From contig OZ234500.1 of the NCBI GenBank assembly GCA_965153455.1, positions 4,092,001 through 4,156,000 of the forward strand: a stretch of 64,000 nt of DNA. The letters run 5' to 3'. Below, one piece after another: positions 24,400 through 37,689 of the stretch. Numbering within the stretch: the first letter of the stretch is position 1; each line of letters opens with the position of its first letter. Below the pieces are notes generated by a model. It saw only the letters and a program-made list of their open reading frames with translations, was not told where the DNA came from and made no database searches. Origin of the DNA: Sphagnum compactum. Its lineage: Eukaryota > Bryophyta > Sphagnopsida > Sphagnales. The position numbers and the translations under genes were made by a program.

Positions 24400-24457
24400 C
24401 CTTACAAAAGTGTAAGGTACTTTTTGGAAACGGAAGGTACCTTACACTTTTGTAAGG
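24400..24457 (+). repeat. Perfect hairpin, 21-bp arms
   Basis: The arm at 24400-24420 (CCTTACAAAAGTGTAAGGTA plus C) is the exact reverse complement of 24437-24457, with a 16-nt loop. Each arm is itself a near-palindrome (CCTTAC...GTAAGG), so a cruciform is possible. No gene is nearby. Confidence 0.85.
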
Positions 24458-24907
24458 TCCCTTTTTTTGGGTGAATTTGTGAACTTCTGTCACCACCAGA
24501 GGAGGTGGCGCTACAGGCCTGACCCGGGCTTTACTGGAGTAAGGGCCCGAGTAAGCCAATCATGGTGGCCGGGGGAATCCAAAAAAATGTTAGATTTGAA
24601 CTCAAAGACCCCGATTGAGTGGAAGAAGTAAAGGGATATTTGTAATATTTAGAAAATTTGGGGATTTCTTTAACCATGGTACCCCAATGTGGGTGTTGGT
24701 TCACCCAAGGCTTTGCTCGATATCAGAGGGAAAAAAAAAGGGGAAAAAAATTTGACGGTGTTTCAAATTGGAATGCCCACCAAAGTGGACGGGCATTCCA
24801 TTTTTCAATGGGCATTTTATTTTATAAAAAATATCCTGAAATAGTGGAGGAAAAATACATTGGGTAATATGCCTTCCAATTGCACCAAATAATAATAATA
24901 ATAATAA

Positions 24908-25243
24908 TCTTATATATTAATTCAGTAAGTCTGTCTGTGCGTCTGTCTGACACGACAATTTTGCTGCAATTCTATGGCAGAACCGGTCTCTGCATTTTCT
25001 ATGGTAGAATTGGACAATGCATTTTTTATGGCAGAAGCGGGTGACAGGGCTTGGTAACGGGGCGGGGGGGGCCAGCACGGGGCAGAAAGTTAATTATATA
25101 TAACAGGGGAAAGGAGGGGGGGATCAACAGGTTAAAAAATCGGAGTGGAAAATGCGAAGGACGGGGGGGGGGTCAATGGGGTAAAGAACTGGAGTGGGCA
25201 ATGGGAAGGACCGGGCGAAGGAGCTCGACCGGGTTCACACTAA
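24908..25243 (+). mobile_element. Possible short Helitron-like insertion in an AAT microsatellite
   Basis: The segment begins TCTTATATATTAATTCAG directly after an AAT repeat (24890-24907) and ends CACACTAA directly before TAATAATAATC. A TC start, CTAA (CTRR) end and insertion between A and T are the non-autonomous Helitron signature. CTGTCTGT words follow the 5' end. The expected strong 3' hairpin is not convincing: only a GAGCTC palindrome and a CCGG pair are seen. A simple insertion or expansion within the microsatellite remains possible. Confidence 0.35.
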
Positions 25244-25404
25244 TAATAATAATCAGACCAGGACTTTACATAGTAAAAAGCTTGTACTTGAGGCTCTTAG
25301 GAAGGGATACTAGTTTAGGCCAAAATTGGAAATGAACAATTTTGGGAATAGAAATTTTACACAACCAACGAAATGAAAGGAACATTGGGTTGTGTAAAAT
25401 TGTT

Positions 25405-26065
25405 GTGGGAAACCCTAAACCCTAAACGAAGGAGGGAGGAAAGGATTTATAGCTTTGGTGCCTCATTTAAAACCCTTTTTTGAGGGTTTAAGTTTCCCCC
25501 AAGGGCTTTGAAAAAACCCTATTGGGTTTCCCACAACTTTGGAAGACAAGTGCAAAGTGCGAGCACATCAAATATTGATTCCGATTTTTTTAAACCCTAA
25601 ACCCACAAAAATCCAAAAAATTCATTCTCCTAAAAAGTGGGGGTTTTCTTTTGGGCCAGCCTTGCCTGACAATTTTAGGTTGTTCAATGAACAATGACAA
25701 CTTTTGGAATCCAAGCAAAATTGCCAAACTTTTTGCACCGCTTGAAAAACCGTTAGAGAAGGAAGCTCTTTTCTTCTTTTGTCTAGATGCGATTGGCAAA
25801 GAAATGGAAAAAAAAAAAAAAAAAACCTTAAACCCTAAACCCTATCATCTCTGTCTCACAATTATCAACTTCAAAAATGCATGTCCAGGGAGAAGCAAAA
25901 TTTAAATAAACAAATAAAATAATTAAAAAAAACTTTAACCCTAAACCCTCTTATCCTCTCTGTTTCACAACCATCAACTTCAAAAAGGCATGTCCAGGAA
26001 AAAAAAAAAAAAAAAAAAAAAATTGAAATTTTTTTGAAAAAAACCTTAAACCCTAAATTATTTTT
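25405..26065 (+). repeat. Cluster of telomere-like AAACCCTA motifs with a local duplication
   Basis: Plant telomere-type units occur in short runs at about 25411-25426, 25592-25603, 25829-25846, 25935-25950 and 26043-26056. The blocks around 25829-25890 and 25935-26000 are tandem copies: each has the CCCTAAACCCT motif, then ATC...CTCTGT..CACAA, TCAACTTCAAAAA and GCATGTCCAGG. These are short interstitial motifs, not a telomere. Confidence 0.7.
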
Positions 26066-26069
26066 CGTT

Positions 26070-29000
26070 TTGTCCAATTTTTGAAAAATTATTTATTACT
26101 TTGTCCCAAAAAAAAATGATTATTATAAAACTAAGAATCTGCAAGTTTTCAACTGTCAGGTTTGAACTGCAGACTTTAAAATTCAAAAAGGTCAGATTCA
26201 GACAAGTCTATACACCATAGACTATCCAATAAACATAAAAACAAAAGCTATGTTTACTAATTTTTTATATAACCATTATTACTCGCCAAAAAATTCAGAA
26301 TTAAAAACCAAGTGCCAAAATTAAGATTTAAAATTTTAATTAATTATTCGACAGTTTGTTGCCAGATCCAATCAGGGAATCCGATATATTGAATTTGCTG
26401 GCCCCTATGGAATACCCAAATAGCCATACTTTATTTACCATACCCCCCCCCCCCTTCCAAAAAGTGTTTGTAATGTGTACTCAAGGGATTCACTTTCTTC
26501 TAAAAGCAAAATAAAACATGAAGGTGAACCCTTTGGTATTTCCATTAGCATTTTTGTGAGGGAAAGAAAATCTCCATAGTTTTATGCTGATAAATGGGAA
26601 AACTTCAAGGGTAAGGCATTCCCAAAAGAAGAGGCCTAGGATGCAATCATGCTTCTTTTTAAAAGAAAAGGGTGTAACATCCTTCTTATATTCTAGGGCT
26701 AGAGTAAACCAGCACCCACCAGGGATGGATGGGTAGTGGACACCTAATGCCCCATTAGAAGCCCAAAATGTGCAAAACATGAGTCCAAAGTATGTCAAGG
26801 CATCATCGATCTTGTTAGAGAAAAAGATGAATTGGGCCATGGGCAGATCAAAAATTAAAAAAGACTGGCAATGCTTTTGTATTGCCTACAATAACAAGTA
26901 CATGCACACAGAATGTTGAGGGATGTCATCACTACCTGCATAAAATACCTTCATAAAATGAACGCATTGAGTCAGGATATGTTAGGGAAGATAAAATACT
27001 TGTCGGGCCCTGCCTTTAGGCAGGATTATGCACTCACTTGAGTCTATAACATTAAGAGGTGGTAGCTTGTAAGTTATGGACACATTATAGGGCGTTCTTT
27101 GAGCACATCTAAATGAAAGTAAATTAGGATTAGCTCAAAAGAAAGAAAATACTTTTGGCCTTAAAAACTCTTGAAGTACACGAAAGGAAACAAATGATTT
27201 GATATTCCACTTATTTCAAGGATATCATTCCATTGTTATGCATGTCATTTTATTTCACTCATGTGCAATAGTTTAACCACCCTTTAATCTTATGTTAAGT
27301 AGTACAGATTGGTATTTAAAAATTAACCGACCTAATTCGAAGTGCAACTTTGTTTTAGATTAGCTGAAATAAATGTAAATATTGTGACATGAACCTCATG
27401 TGTTTTACACCTTTACTCATACGAAGAACATCCAGAAGTTCAGATGCAAAGGTTGAAAAAGTTTAGTTAACAAAATTACGTAAATCTCACTCACAATGTA
27501 TTGTTATGAACTGAAGATGTACAGATTTACATAAGATAATTTAGGGCTTGTTGGGTTTTCCTTCACATGATTTTCATGCAATCCTTGTTCCATATCTTTT
27601 GTATCTTTGTTCAATTTTGGGAGCTTTTAAACGTGTTCCTAAATCAGAATGATCTGACCATAACATGTAACCCCAAACACATGTAATGACACCACTGAAA
27701 ACATATCATATCATCCGAATGTGTTTGGATTTGGTCACGTGATTAACCATGGTACCAAGTAACCCAAACATCACTTGATTGTGTACTATTACAAATCAAG
27801 GCAAATTCGGTGGTTAGACATTGGAATGTCCTCACTCTAGCTTTCTCTTTCTTTCTTTTTTATTTACACAATGGAACAACAATTCCCTTGCAGAAAGGGA
27901 ATGTCGTCACTCTAGCTCTTACATTCATTGGTGAATGTAACCCTTGCTTTTGATTCTTAGGCCCACTTTAGATGGGGTCCAGGGTCCTAGGAACCAATTT
28001 GGACTTGTTTGAAGCAAATTGAATCCTTGACTTGGACCTTGCTTGGTTCTCCGTTGAGCTCTTTTTTTGCAATCTGAACCAATTGATTTTCCTTTGAAAA
28101 TGGTGCCATGTATGCTTAGCCTTGATTGGCCAATTTTCAGTTTTTGACCTTTGTCTAAAGGCCGTGGGTCCAATTTATGGCTCTCAACCAATAGGATTGC
28201 TCTATTTTGTTGGACCCCGGACCTTGTCTTTCATCTAAAGTCGACTCTAAACCCTATATGTACAAAGAAGAGGGTTACATTTTTGTGTGAGAAAAAACAA
28301 CATTCTTTTGTAGTGAATATGAATATAAAAAATATACACAAATATACAAGGAATGTGGAATAGGCTAGTGCATAGGAGCGAGAAAAGAAGGCTATGTGAC
28401 CAACAAGATTGTTAGAATGGGAGCCTAATTGATTTGGGGAGTTCTCTTTAATAAAGTGCCATTTGATTGTTGCAATAGCTTCATAGGCTTGTGTCTAGAC
28501 CTACTGTCCAGAGGAGAAGTTTACAATATATTTATTTTGGGAGTGCCCAAAGGTGGATCACTTTTATTTTGTTTTTGTTTTTGTTTTTGGTGATGGTCAA
28601 GTCAAGGAGGGCCATCCCCGCACCCCCCCCCCCCCCCCAAACCTTGGGACTCCCCAGAACTAATTATTATTCTGAATCACAATATAATATATCATATTAG
28701 GCTGCTCTGATGAGAGATTCTAAGCCCTCAACAATACCTAGCTTTCCATTACATTTGTTCCATCTAGCTGTGCATATAGGCAACTCATTGGCCTACATGT
28801 CAAGCATTGATCAAATACAAAGCTGTGTAACCAATTGAAGAGCTCTGTGAGATGTGAGTCAAATTAGAAATCACTGGAAGGTGACATCTGTCAATTTTAA
28901 AAATGAGAAATGTGTTCTTTTTAAGTTCTTTAAAAAATTCTGGTACTTACAAAAGGGAATTTTTCCCTTCTCCCAATGTTCTCTAAAGCTTGGAAGTTCA

Positions 29001-29600
29001 TGATTGGTTTCTTTTTTGTTAAACCCACAAATGATTTTTTGTAAAAAGTGTTGTTGGGAGAGTGTTGATACAAATGTCGACATCCTGTGACATGAATGTA
29101 AACCCATGAGTGAAACTTGCCAATTTGAAAGGGGTCCTTTTGCTTTGTAGCAAGTGTAACTTAGGCTTAACCAGGGTTAATCTTTCATTAAAAAATTGAC
29201 CAGAGTGTCGCCATCTCTCTCACCTGCCTCGCAACATGTGGGTACACATGTGTAGTATGTATCTACACAGATTTGGTCACAAGTAACTCACCACAATACA
29301 TGTAAAGGGCGTGTGTCCTTTATGGCGTAGTTGGGGGAGGGGGACACACACAACTCACTCCAAAGGACTATTCTGCTCCCCCATGTTGCCCCGTGTGAAA
29401 TAATGGGGCCCCTAGGCCTCCGGGGGCCTCCAGTGCCCATTATTTTGAGAAGCCCAAGGGCATTAGAATGAGGGATAGATACCCATCGGTTATCAAATCA
29501 AGTACATACTCGACTGACCTCCAGCAACCGGTTGTGGTATATCACTTGTTGGCTGTGGTTCTCAAAATAGGAAAAAGTCTCAGAACCGGACAGAGAACCG
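26070..29600. other. Intergenic, nothing recognised
   Basis: Open frames are short and do not resemble proteins. Long C runs (about 26443-26454 and 28623-28638) and scattered short direct repeats are present, for example 'ggaatgtcctcactctagct' near 27825 and its near copy near 27899. Confidence 0.6.
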
Positions 29601-29689
29601 CCGGTTCTTTTCTGATCGTTTCATGAAACCCCATCAATTCTCGAAGGTTTTCGAAAGTAAATGGAACCAACCAATGGGAAACGTATGTG

Positions 29690-30312
29690 AGGTGGGAACA
29701 CTGGGAACATATGTAGGGTGGGAACATTCGGGAACACTTGGCCAAACACATGAGAGAGACACATTGGAATTTCTGAGAACAATGGAAACAGCATTTGGCA
29801 AAGCATCATCTAGGATAAATATTCAAAAAACACACGGAGAACAAATTGTGAACGTCATTGGGAACATCATGGGGGAACAAAAGTCCTAAACCCAACAAAT
29901 TTCAAAGTTTCACCCGTCCCTTGCCAATAAGCCCATCGGAGATAGGTTCTGAGAACGGGAGGGGTGACCACAATAGGTGGTGATGGACGACGGGTGGACA
30001 CTAGACAATGGAATTATATTCTGTATTGCTCGGAGGGAAACAAACCCGAACTTCGTAGGGGCACCACCCTGACACACACAAAGTTTATGGGGGTGTTTCA
30101 CAATCACCCAAGTCCAACGGGTACACTAAAGTGGCGTGACAACTGAAATGCTGCTCAATTTCTAATGCAAAAAGTACACAAGGGGGCTAGATAATGTACC
30201 ATGTTGCTCAAGAGGAAAAAAAATTCTTCTACAAAATAATGTTCCCACCCCACATATGTTCCCAATGTTCCCACCCCACATACATATGTTCCCAATGTTC
30301 CCACACTAATGT
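29690..30312 (+). repeat. Inverted repeat of GGGAACAT-rich arms
   Basis: The left arm, about 29690-29745 (GGTGGGAACACTGGGAACAT and following), is the reverse complement, imperfectly, of about 30238-30310 (TTCCCACCCCACATATGTTC and following). The right arm is itself an internal tandem duplication. Roughly 500 bp lie between the arms and show no coding capacity. It may be a fold-back element; ends and target duplication are undefined. Confidence 0.5.
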
Positions 30313-30493
30313 AGGGGGAGAATCAACAGTTAGTTACATGCTAGTGGAGTCGTTTGCCCATAAAGCTGATTCAAATTCCAGAGAAAGTCCAGGGCAATGA
30401 ATTGTTCAAAAAGTTGTAACTCCCAAGTTCACTGAATGGTTCTCCAAGTTGGCAGCTCGTAATCAGCTGACAGAAAATTTCTCCCTCAACATT

Positions 30494-30883
30494 AGAGTTA
30501 TTCGTAGTAAAGTCATGCCCTATTGAGCCTGAGTTGCACCCCTCATTTGATGATGCTTCCTCCCCTCCCCCTCCTGGCTGTTGTTGTTCGCAAAGTAATG
30601 AAATTTTACTAAATAGGGGTATGAAATGTTGACACTCATGATTAAATGCATGAGGCTCTCTCTTGAGAACATTGATAGCTACAGTAACATAGCAACAGCA
30701 ATGATTAGTTGAAGGCATTCAGGAAAAAGAGTGACAGGGCACAAATTTGGTGCTAATCTGAGCTTCAGTCTTGGTTGAAGCCCAGTGTACTTTTTTCCCC
30801 TCTTTTCTGAAATCTCATCCCCTATATGAGATTCCCAAGCATGGGTTCCCATGCCATTCTTTCTTGACTTTACAGATAACTCT
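30494..30883 (+). mobile_element. Short fold-back MITE, copy A
   Basis: The left end AGAGTTATTCGTAGTAAAGT matches the reverse complement of the right end (AGAGTTATCTGTAAAGTC, at 30866-30883). The interior aligns with copy B at 54052-54398: AAATTTTACTAAAT, TATGAAATGTTGA, ATTAAATGCA and CAGGAAAAA all recur in the same order. The element is non-coding, 390 bp, with no clear target duplication. The superfamily is unknown. Confidence 0.6.
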
Positions 30884-33800
30884 TTTGGGTATACACAATT
30901 CACTGATCAAAATGTTAAGTGTAAGGTGAAGCCCACCCAAGGGTGTAAGTGTTCCCAAATTAAGGGGCCTAGGACTACCAAGTCTAGCCTCGCATTTTGG
31001 GAATACCCTTGGCCCCGTGGGTTTTACTCATTGTAAAGCACAAGAGCAACACTACCGTAAACTTAAACATACATAGATCATAAGAAAGGAGGGAACTTAT
31101 GCTTTACAATGAGGCATAATTTCCCTCCCACTTTTATGAAGTAGTTAGTAGGCTTAAGATCCATCCTCTTTTTTACAAGGGGACATCGATGTTCCAGATA
31201 CAGTAAAGGAAATTCCTTCAAGGTAAGGAAAATCCTTCAAGGTTCACAGATACAAAACTGGTATGCCTGTCAGTGATGCCCACTAGTAAAGTTTGCCCCC
31301 AACTTTATAATTATTTATCACATTGTAGCAATGTCAAGCAAGGATCATGTGCAACCATTCAAATAGCCACCCAAATCTTCCAACACAATCTAGGGTATGC
31401 AAACAGGACATTAGGAATACTCTCTCTCTCTCTCTCCCATCGAACTTGCAGGGCACATTGTCTGTTGTGTGTGTAGTACACATTCATGTCAGAACATGTT
31501 CTGCAGCAGAATGACAGCAAATCAAGGTCTCGTAATGTGCAGATCTGAAGCTAGCATCTGGTTGCTTCAGTTACTAGCAACCTAGTTCCACTCGACATGC
31601 TGCAAACTGGCTTTAATGCGAAGATGTGAGACACCTCCAAACAAGCTTTGTCCCTCGCAATTTTGGCTGATTGATAGTGCTCAGCCTCGTGCAGAGCACA
31701 TGGTTTTGTTGTAGTGTTTGACTATGTTTAATTAATTTGACCGATTTCACCCCTTGTTGTGAGCTACCATATTGACACTGACAACTACTTTTCTTTTTTT
31801 CTTTTCTTTTTTTAAACAAAATTTTATATTTTTATTTCTTATTTTAAGTGAAAATTCGCTTTTTTCGACCTGAAATTTTGGTTTTTTTAGTGTAATTTTG
31901 ACTAAATTTTCTTAACTTTGGTGGCGAAGTTGCAAAAATTTCAACATCAAAAAATTTATATATATATATATATATATATTGCTTACAACCATCCCTGCTC
32001 ACACATACAAATCTAATAACATAACAATCCTCCTAAAAAGTGTATAACCTTCAAACCACAATATGACTCACTTATAACACAATCCAAATTCAAAACACAA
32101 GACAGCAAACCAAAACATCATGTGCAAAAATAACATAACATCAAAAAATTGCAAAATTATTCAAAATAAAGAAAAATTATGTGCTTTAAAGTTTCAAATC
32201 ATTCAAAATGATTTGAAATCATACATCTTGAGATTATATTTCATACACTAAATATTTAGAACTGTGTTTGCATTGAAATCAGCTTATCCTAATTTATTTA
32301 AAATAACTAAGATATAAACACATAACTAACATAAAACTCTTGACACGTCTTTCAATAATAACAAAATAAGTTATTAGAATTATTTCCAGCTGAAATGTAT
32401 GCAAATGGTGGTATTCTCTCCCTCCAAAGAGATGTTGAGTTAGAAATTGTTGAAAGATAATAAATTATGTAAAACAAGCATAATTGCACAACATAATTTT
32501 GTGTAAAACCATGCAAAGCGCAATAAAAAACACCCAAAAAAAATCTAGAAATATGCCCCAAAAAAACTCATTGGGGTATTTTGCATCTCCCATTTTCAAA
32601 TGTTTTGAAATAAAACTTACATTGACTTCTATCCAACCTTGTAAAAGAACCATGCAAGGCATCACTTTGACCCTTATGAAGTTGCATCACGATGTTTAGG
32701 GCCTTGCACCTTGCCCATTGCATACTAGTGGTGCCCAACATGAAAACTTTCATCAAATTTTTGAATAAAGTTGGTTTTATGATCAAACAACAATTTTTCT
32801 CATTGTGTGCATTAAGTCACTAAAGTTGATTGATCCTTTAAGTAAAAAGATGGAGACCAATCATTTGTTTTATGTCATAATCACCTTCTTCAATTGCCAC
32901 ATATGATGCAACAAAATTCAAATGTGATTACCATCAACCAAACACACTTTTAAAATGAAAAAAATGCATTTCATCGGTGTACATCATGTAGTGGAAAGAT
33001 AAACAAGGGTTGTAAAAAGTTTACAATGTTTCTCAAGACCTAAATGAAGTCCAAGCAAGTTGCATGAAGAAAAACAAGAAGAAAAAAGAACTTTTGTGAA
33101 GAGGATGGAAGATAAGGAGAAAGGTTTATGGATATCAACAAACATATGTTGAATGAAGTTTCCATTATATATGTCAATGGGATTAAGTCCTTAGAACATT
33201 TAGCAAGAAATATAGTTGGTGAAGGGTGATGTTCTTGAATATGTTCTTCAAGGTGAATTGGCTTTTTGAGTTTGTATTAAGATAAGGTGAAGTTTCAAAT
33301 TTTTGCCATAACTTTGTTTTTATTTACTCCAAATGTTAATTGGGATTTTTTCAAAAACATATGGATTAAATGTGTAATACTTTTAAAGGGACTCTTCAAA
33401 CTAGCCCAATAAACTCTGATTATCATGGCTAGTCAATACAAAGGTTTGACCATTTTGGGTGTGAACCATTTATAAAAGCAAACATTTTTTAATGAAAAAT
33501 CATTTATTGTCAAGTTTGAACATTCTTGCACCTATATTAAATTTAATTAAGTTTTCAAACCTTGGGCATTAAACTTGTTTTAACTTAAACCTTTGTGTGT
33601 GATCCATCATTAATGTTTTTTTATTATGTACATGTTTCTTGTCATCATGTTGGCTGGTAATTAATTCATTTGAAGAGGTAAACGGTTCACAAAGGTGTTA
33701 CAACTACAAACAAAGAACAAAGCATAGAAAACATACATTGATTTCTTGGGAATATGTGGTTACTTCATAATGGTCAACCCAATTTAAAAGGTTACAATTT

Positions 33801-35223
33801 TTTTCACACATGTTAAAATTTGTGTCCATATTTTTATGTGTGATCTTGTTAATTCACTCATAAAATGTTGAAGGCCACTTCTTGCAAAGAAATATGAGCC
33901 GAATCCACTCATCAATTCACTTGTCTTGTAATGAATTTTATGAGAATTCACTACAATGAATTCAAATTGGAAATGTGAAGAATGAATGAACATTAATGAG
34001 TTAGGACCAATGCTAATCGACCAAGTGAAGTACATGGCTTGTACACATGCACATGGTTCACATGTGAATTTTAATTTTCAGTTATTAGCAATATACTTAT
34101 CAAATTGAAATATACAATTTTTCATTATATGGTAATATTTATTTTAAAAATAAATTTGAAATATTATTATTTTAAATCTTTTTTAATCAATTAAAATATT
34201 TTTAATATATGTAATTTTTTACAATAGATTTTTTTAATATATAAATATTAATTTTAAAAATTGTAGGTTCATCCACAATATCATTTAATCACTTTAACCA
34301 ATGCATTCCATATCCACATGATAATATGAAAAAATCAACAATCTTATTTAACATGTTCTATTTGGATTTGTTTGGAAATCCAAAATTTAATAACTTACCT
34401 TTTTTTTTCAAATTTCAAATCAAGCAAATTAAAATATGATCTTCAAGATTTTCCCAAGATTTATATAATTTTAAAATGTTGAACCATTTTGAAAAAAGTT
34501 GCTTTGAAAATCAACATTTTCACAATCAAATTTAATATTATTCACAAATTTTGTGGCTTGAATTGAATTATGGATTTTTTTAAAAATAATTAAAAAACAC
34601 TGACAAGGTTATTAAAATTAAAATTATTTTCTATCATGAAGGCTTTCAATAATAAAAATTTCTGATTTAAAGTATTATCATTTTTCACTTTTAAACCATT
34701 TGTGGCAATTGTTTTTAAAAAATTGAATAAAAAGTTTCATTTGCATATTTAAAGGTCAAGTTACAATTGTAACATATATGAAATGAAATTATTTTCATTC
34801 ATAGCATGTAGCAAATTTGCATAGCATGAAGTGGGATGTGCAATGCAACATTTGGCGTGGGACATGCATCGTGTGTGATGAGACAATACACATATGTTAT
34901 TGTGGTCATGTGAAATGTCATCCTATTATTTTCACAAAAATGACAATTTTGTGAAATTGCATGATTCCCAATCTCTTTGCTCATGTTGGGTCCCTTATCC
35001 TATTTGAACTAGAATTAATCCCTTATATTATCTAAGCTAACTTTACCTTTCAAATTAATTTAGGTCAAAACCATATTTACCCAAGAATTACCATATATCA
35101 TGGATGTCAATGCTATGGAGTTCATCCATTTGAATGTTCATCCGTGACTTGTAATGAACTTGTACTTAACTTTTAATTTAATTTAATTCATTTTCAATTA
35201 GATTTTAATAAAATTTGAGTTCA
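30884..35223. other. AT-rich intergenic region
   Basis: This holds a relic of the dispersed repeat (about 31080-31190), a TA dinucleotide run (31956-31979) and very AT-rich DNA after 31.8 kb. No gene was recognised. Confidence 0.65.
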
Positions 35224-35984
35224 CACTACTACCAAAATGGGGTGTAATTTACTAGCTTAAATCACTATGGGACCTTAAAAGTGAAATAACTTCATTACAT
35301 TTTACTGATTTCACCTAGTGAAAGTTATTTCATTATAATATCATTATGTAGACATCATGTTTCATTTCTAGTTAACATAATTCACTATTACAATTTACTA
35401 TAGCAAATAGGTTTATTTCTATGTTTTTAAAAATATTTTATCTATGTTACTTTGTGATATACCCTATATTATTTTAAGCTACTTTAGTTATTCTAATATA
35501 TATTTTATATTATTATAGGCTATTATTAGTTATACCTTAAATTATTATATGTTATTTTACCTTAAAGTACCTTAATTAGTTTATTATAAGCTTTTAAATT
35601 ATTTAAAATTAAATTATTCAACTGATTTTAGGCTATACCTTAGGTTATTTTATTTTAAATTAATATATGTTATTTCAAGTTATACTTTAAATTATTCAAG
35701 GTCATTCTACTTAATGTTATTATAAATTATTTTATTTTAAGCATAATAACTTTAAAATAATCTAAAACAAAATATAATGACCTAAGGTAAAAACAACTTA
35801 GAATAGAAAATAATAACCTATGAAAAATAATTTTAAATACCCTACAATATAATAACTACCAATAGCCTATGATATTATAACATAGAATATCAAACAATAA
35901 TTTATAATATAATAATCACCAATAATTGTAATATAACATATAATAACCAACAATAACTTATAATACAATAACCATTAATAACCA

Positions 35985-36700
35985 TTAATAAAATAGTCAT
36001 CAATAACCACCAATAAAATAACCACCAATGGCTTACAACGGAATAATCACTAATGACCATTAATAGAATAGCCACCAACAGCCATTAATAGAATAGCCAC
36101 CAATAGCCATTAATAGAATAACCACCAATAGCCATTAATAGAATAACCATCAATAGCCATTAATAGAATAACCACCAATAGCCATTAATAGATTAATCAC
36201 GAATAGCCATTAGTAGAACAACCATCAATAGTCATTAATACATTAATCACAAATAGCCATTAATAGAATAGCCACCAATAACCATTAATACATTAATCAC
36301 AAATAACCATTAATAGAATAACCATCAATAGCCATTAATAGATTAATCATGAATAGCCATTAATAGAATAACCACCAATTGCCATTAATACATTAATCAT
36401 GAATAGCCATTAATAGAATAGCCACCAATAGCCATTAATAGAATAACCATTAATAGAATAGCCACCAGTAGCCATTAATAAAATAGCCATCAATAGCCAT
36501 CAATAGCCATTAATAAAATAGCCACCAGTAGCCATTAATAGAATAACCACGAATAACCACCAATAGAATAACTACGAATAGCCACCAATATAATAACTAC
36601 TAATGGCCATTAATAAAATAACCACCAATAACTATTAATAGAATAACCACTAAAAACATTAATAGCCACAAATAAAATAGGTACCAATAGCCATTAATAA
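35985..36700 (+). repeat. 25-bp tandem array inside the CACTA element
   Basis: The core unit is of the form GCCATTAATAGAATAACCAC followed by CAATA, with a 25-bp spacing visible for example between 36081 and 36106. More than 20 imperfect copies are present, drifting at both margins into ACCAATA/TTAATA words. The flanking stretches 35400-35770 (TTATTTTAAGCT-like) and 36720-37170 (AGGTGAAATAA-like) look like diverged reverse complements of each other. Confidence 0.8.
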
Positions 36701-37654
36701 CCACCAATAGCACTACTAAAAGAACAACTAATATCCATATATTATAATTGTTTAGGATTGCCAAAAATAATCTAAGGTGAAATAATTTATAATAAACGAA
36801 AATAACTTAAGGTGAAATAATTTTCAATAGCAAAAAATAACATATAATGGACAAAAAAATTTACAATAACTGAAAATAGCCTAAGATGAAATAAGTTAAA
36901 ATAACCAAAAATAATTTATAATAACTACAAGTAGTCTAAATTGAAATAATCTACAATAGCCAAAAATAACATAAAATAACAAAAAAACTTACAATAGCTG
37001 AAAATAGCCTAAAGTGAAATAAGTTAAAATAGCCAAAAATAATTTAAAATAGCCAAAAGTAGCATAGGGTGAAATAACCAAAAATAACCAAAAGTAATTT
37101 AAAATAGCCATAAATGACCGTAAATAATGTAGGGTGAAATAATTTAAATTAATGAAAAATAGTCATATAATAATTGAAATTAGTTTAACATAGGTAGTAT
37201 TATTATATTAACAAAAAAATCCATTTACTAAACTTTTTTTTTGAAAAAGAATGGTCATTGAAATGTTATTGAATAATGATATTCAACTTTTTTTTTGTTC
37301 AAATGATTTTAAACTTTCAAAAGGAATTAAATGTAATTATGTACATTATTGAATATTTTTAAAAAGTAAACTTGAATCATTTCATTTGAACAAAATTTCA
37401 ATAAGATATGAATTTTCAATGTTTATGTTTTTTTGTAATGTTTAAAATGAAGTATTTGATAAATAGAATGTAATGTAACATATTATCATAACAAGTGGGG
37501 TGGTTTGATCGTAAAGGTGTTTGCCCCATTCCAAAGGTCAAGGGATCAAACCTCATGGGTGGTGTTGTGTGTGGTCAACAATGGTGTGTTGACTAAATAT
37601 TCTCCTATCAAATTTTAAGGTTAAGTGCCTAAGTTGATTATGTGGCTTACCTAC

Positions 37655-37689
37655 CTACCTAGGTTAGGTTTTTAACCTAACGTAGGTAG
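37655..37689 (+). repeat. Small hairpin in the CACTA element
   Basis: Arms CTACCTAGGTTAGG (37655-37668) and CCTAACGTAGGTAG (37676-37689) pair with one mismatch around a 7-nt loop. Confidence 0.7.

Noticed and set aside
29623-29889. Plus-strand 88-codon frame
   Set aside because: It spans one arm of the GGGAACAT inverted repeat and shows no protein-like conservation.
35985-36700. CRISPR-like regular array
   Set aside because: Units are contiguous 25-bp tandem copies without unique spacers, in a plant transposon, so this is a satellite.
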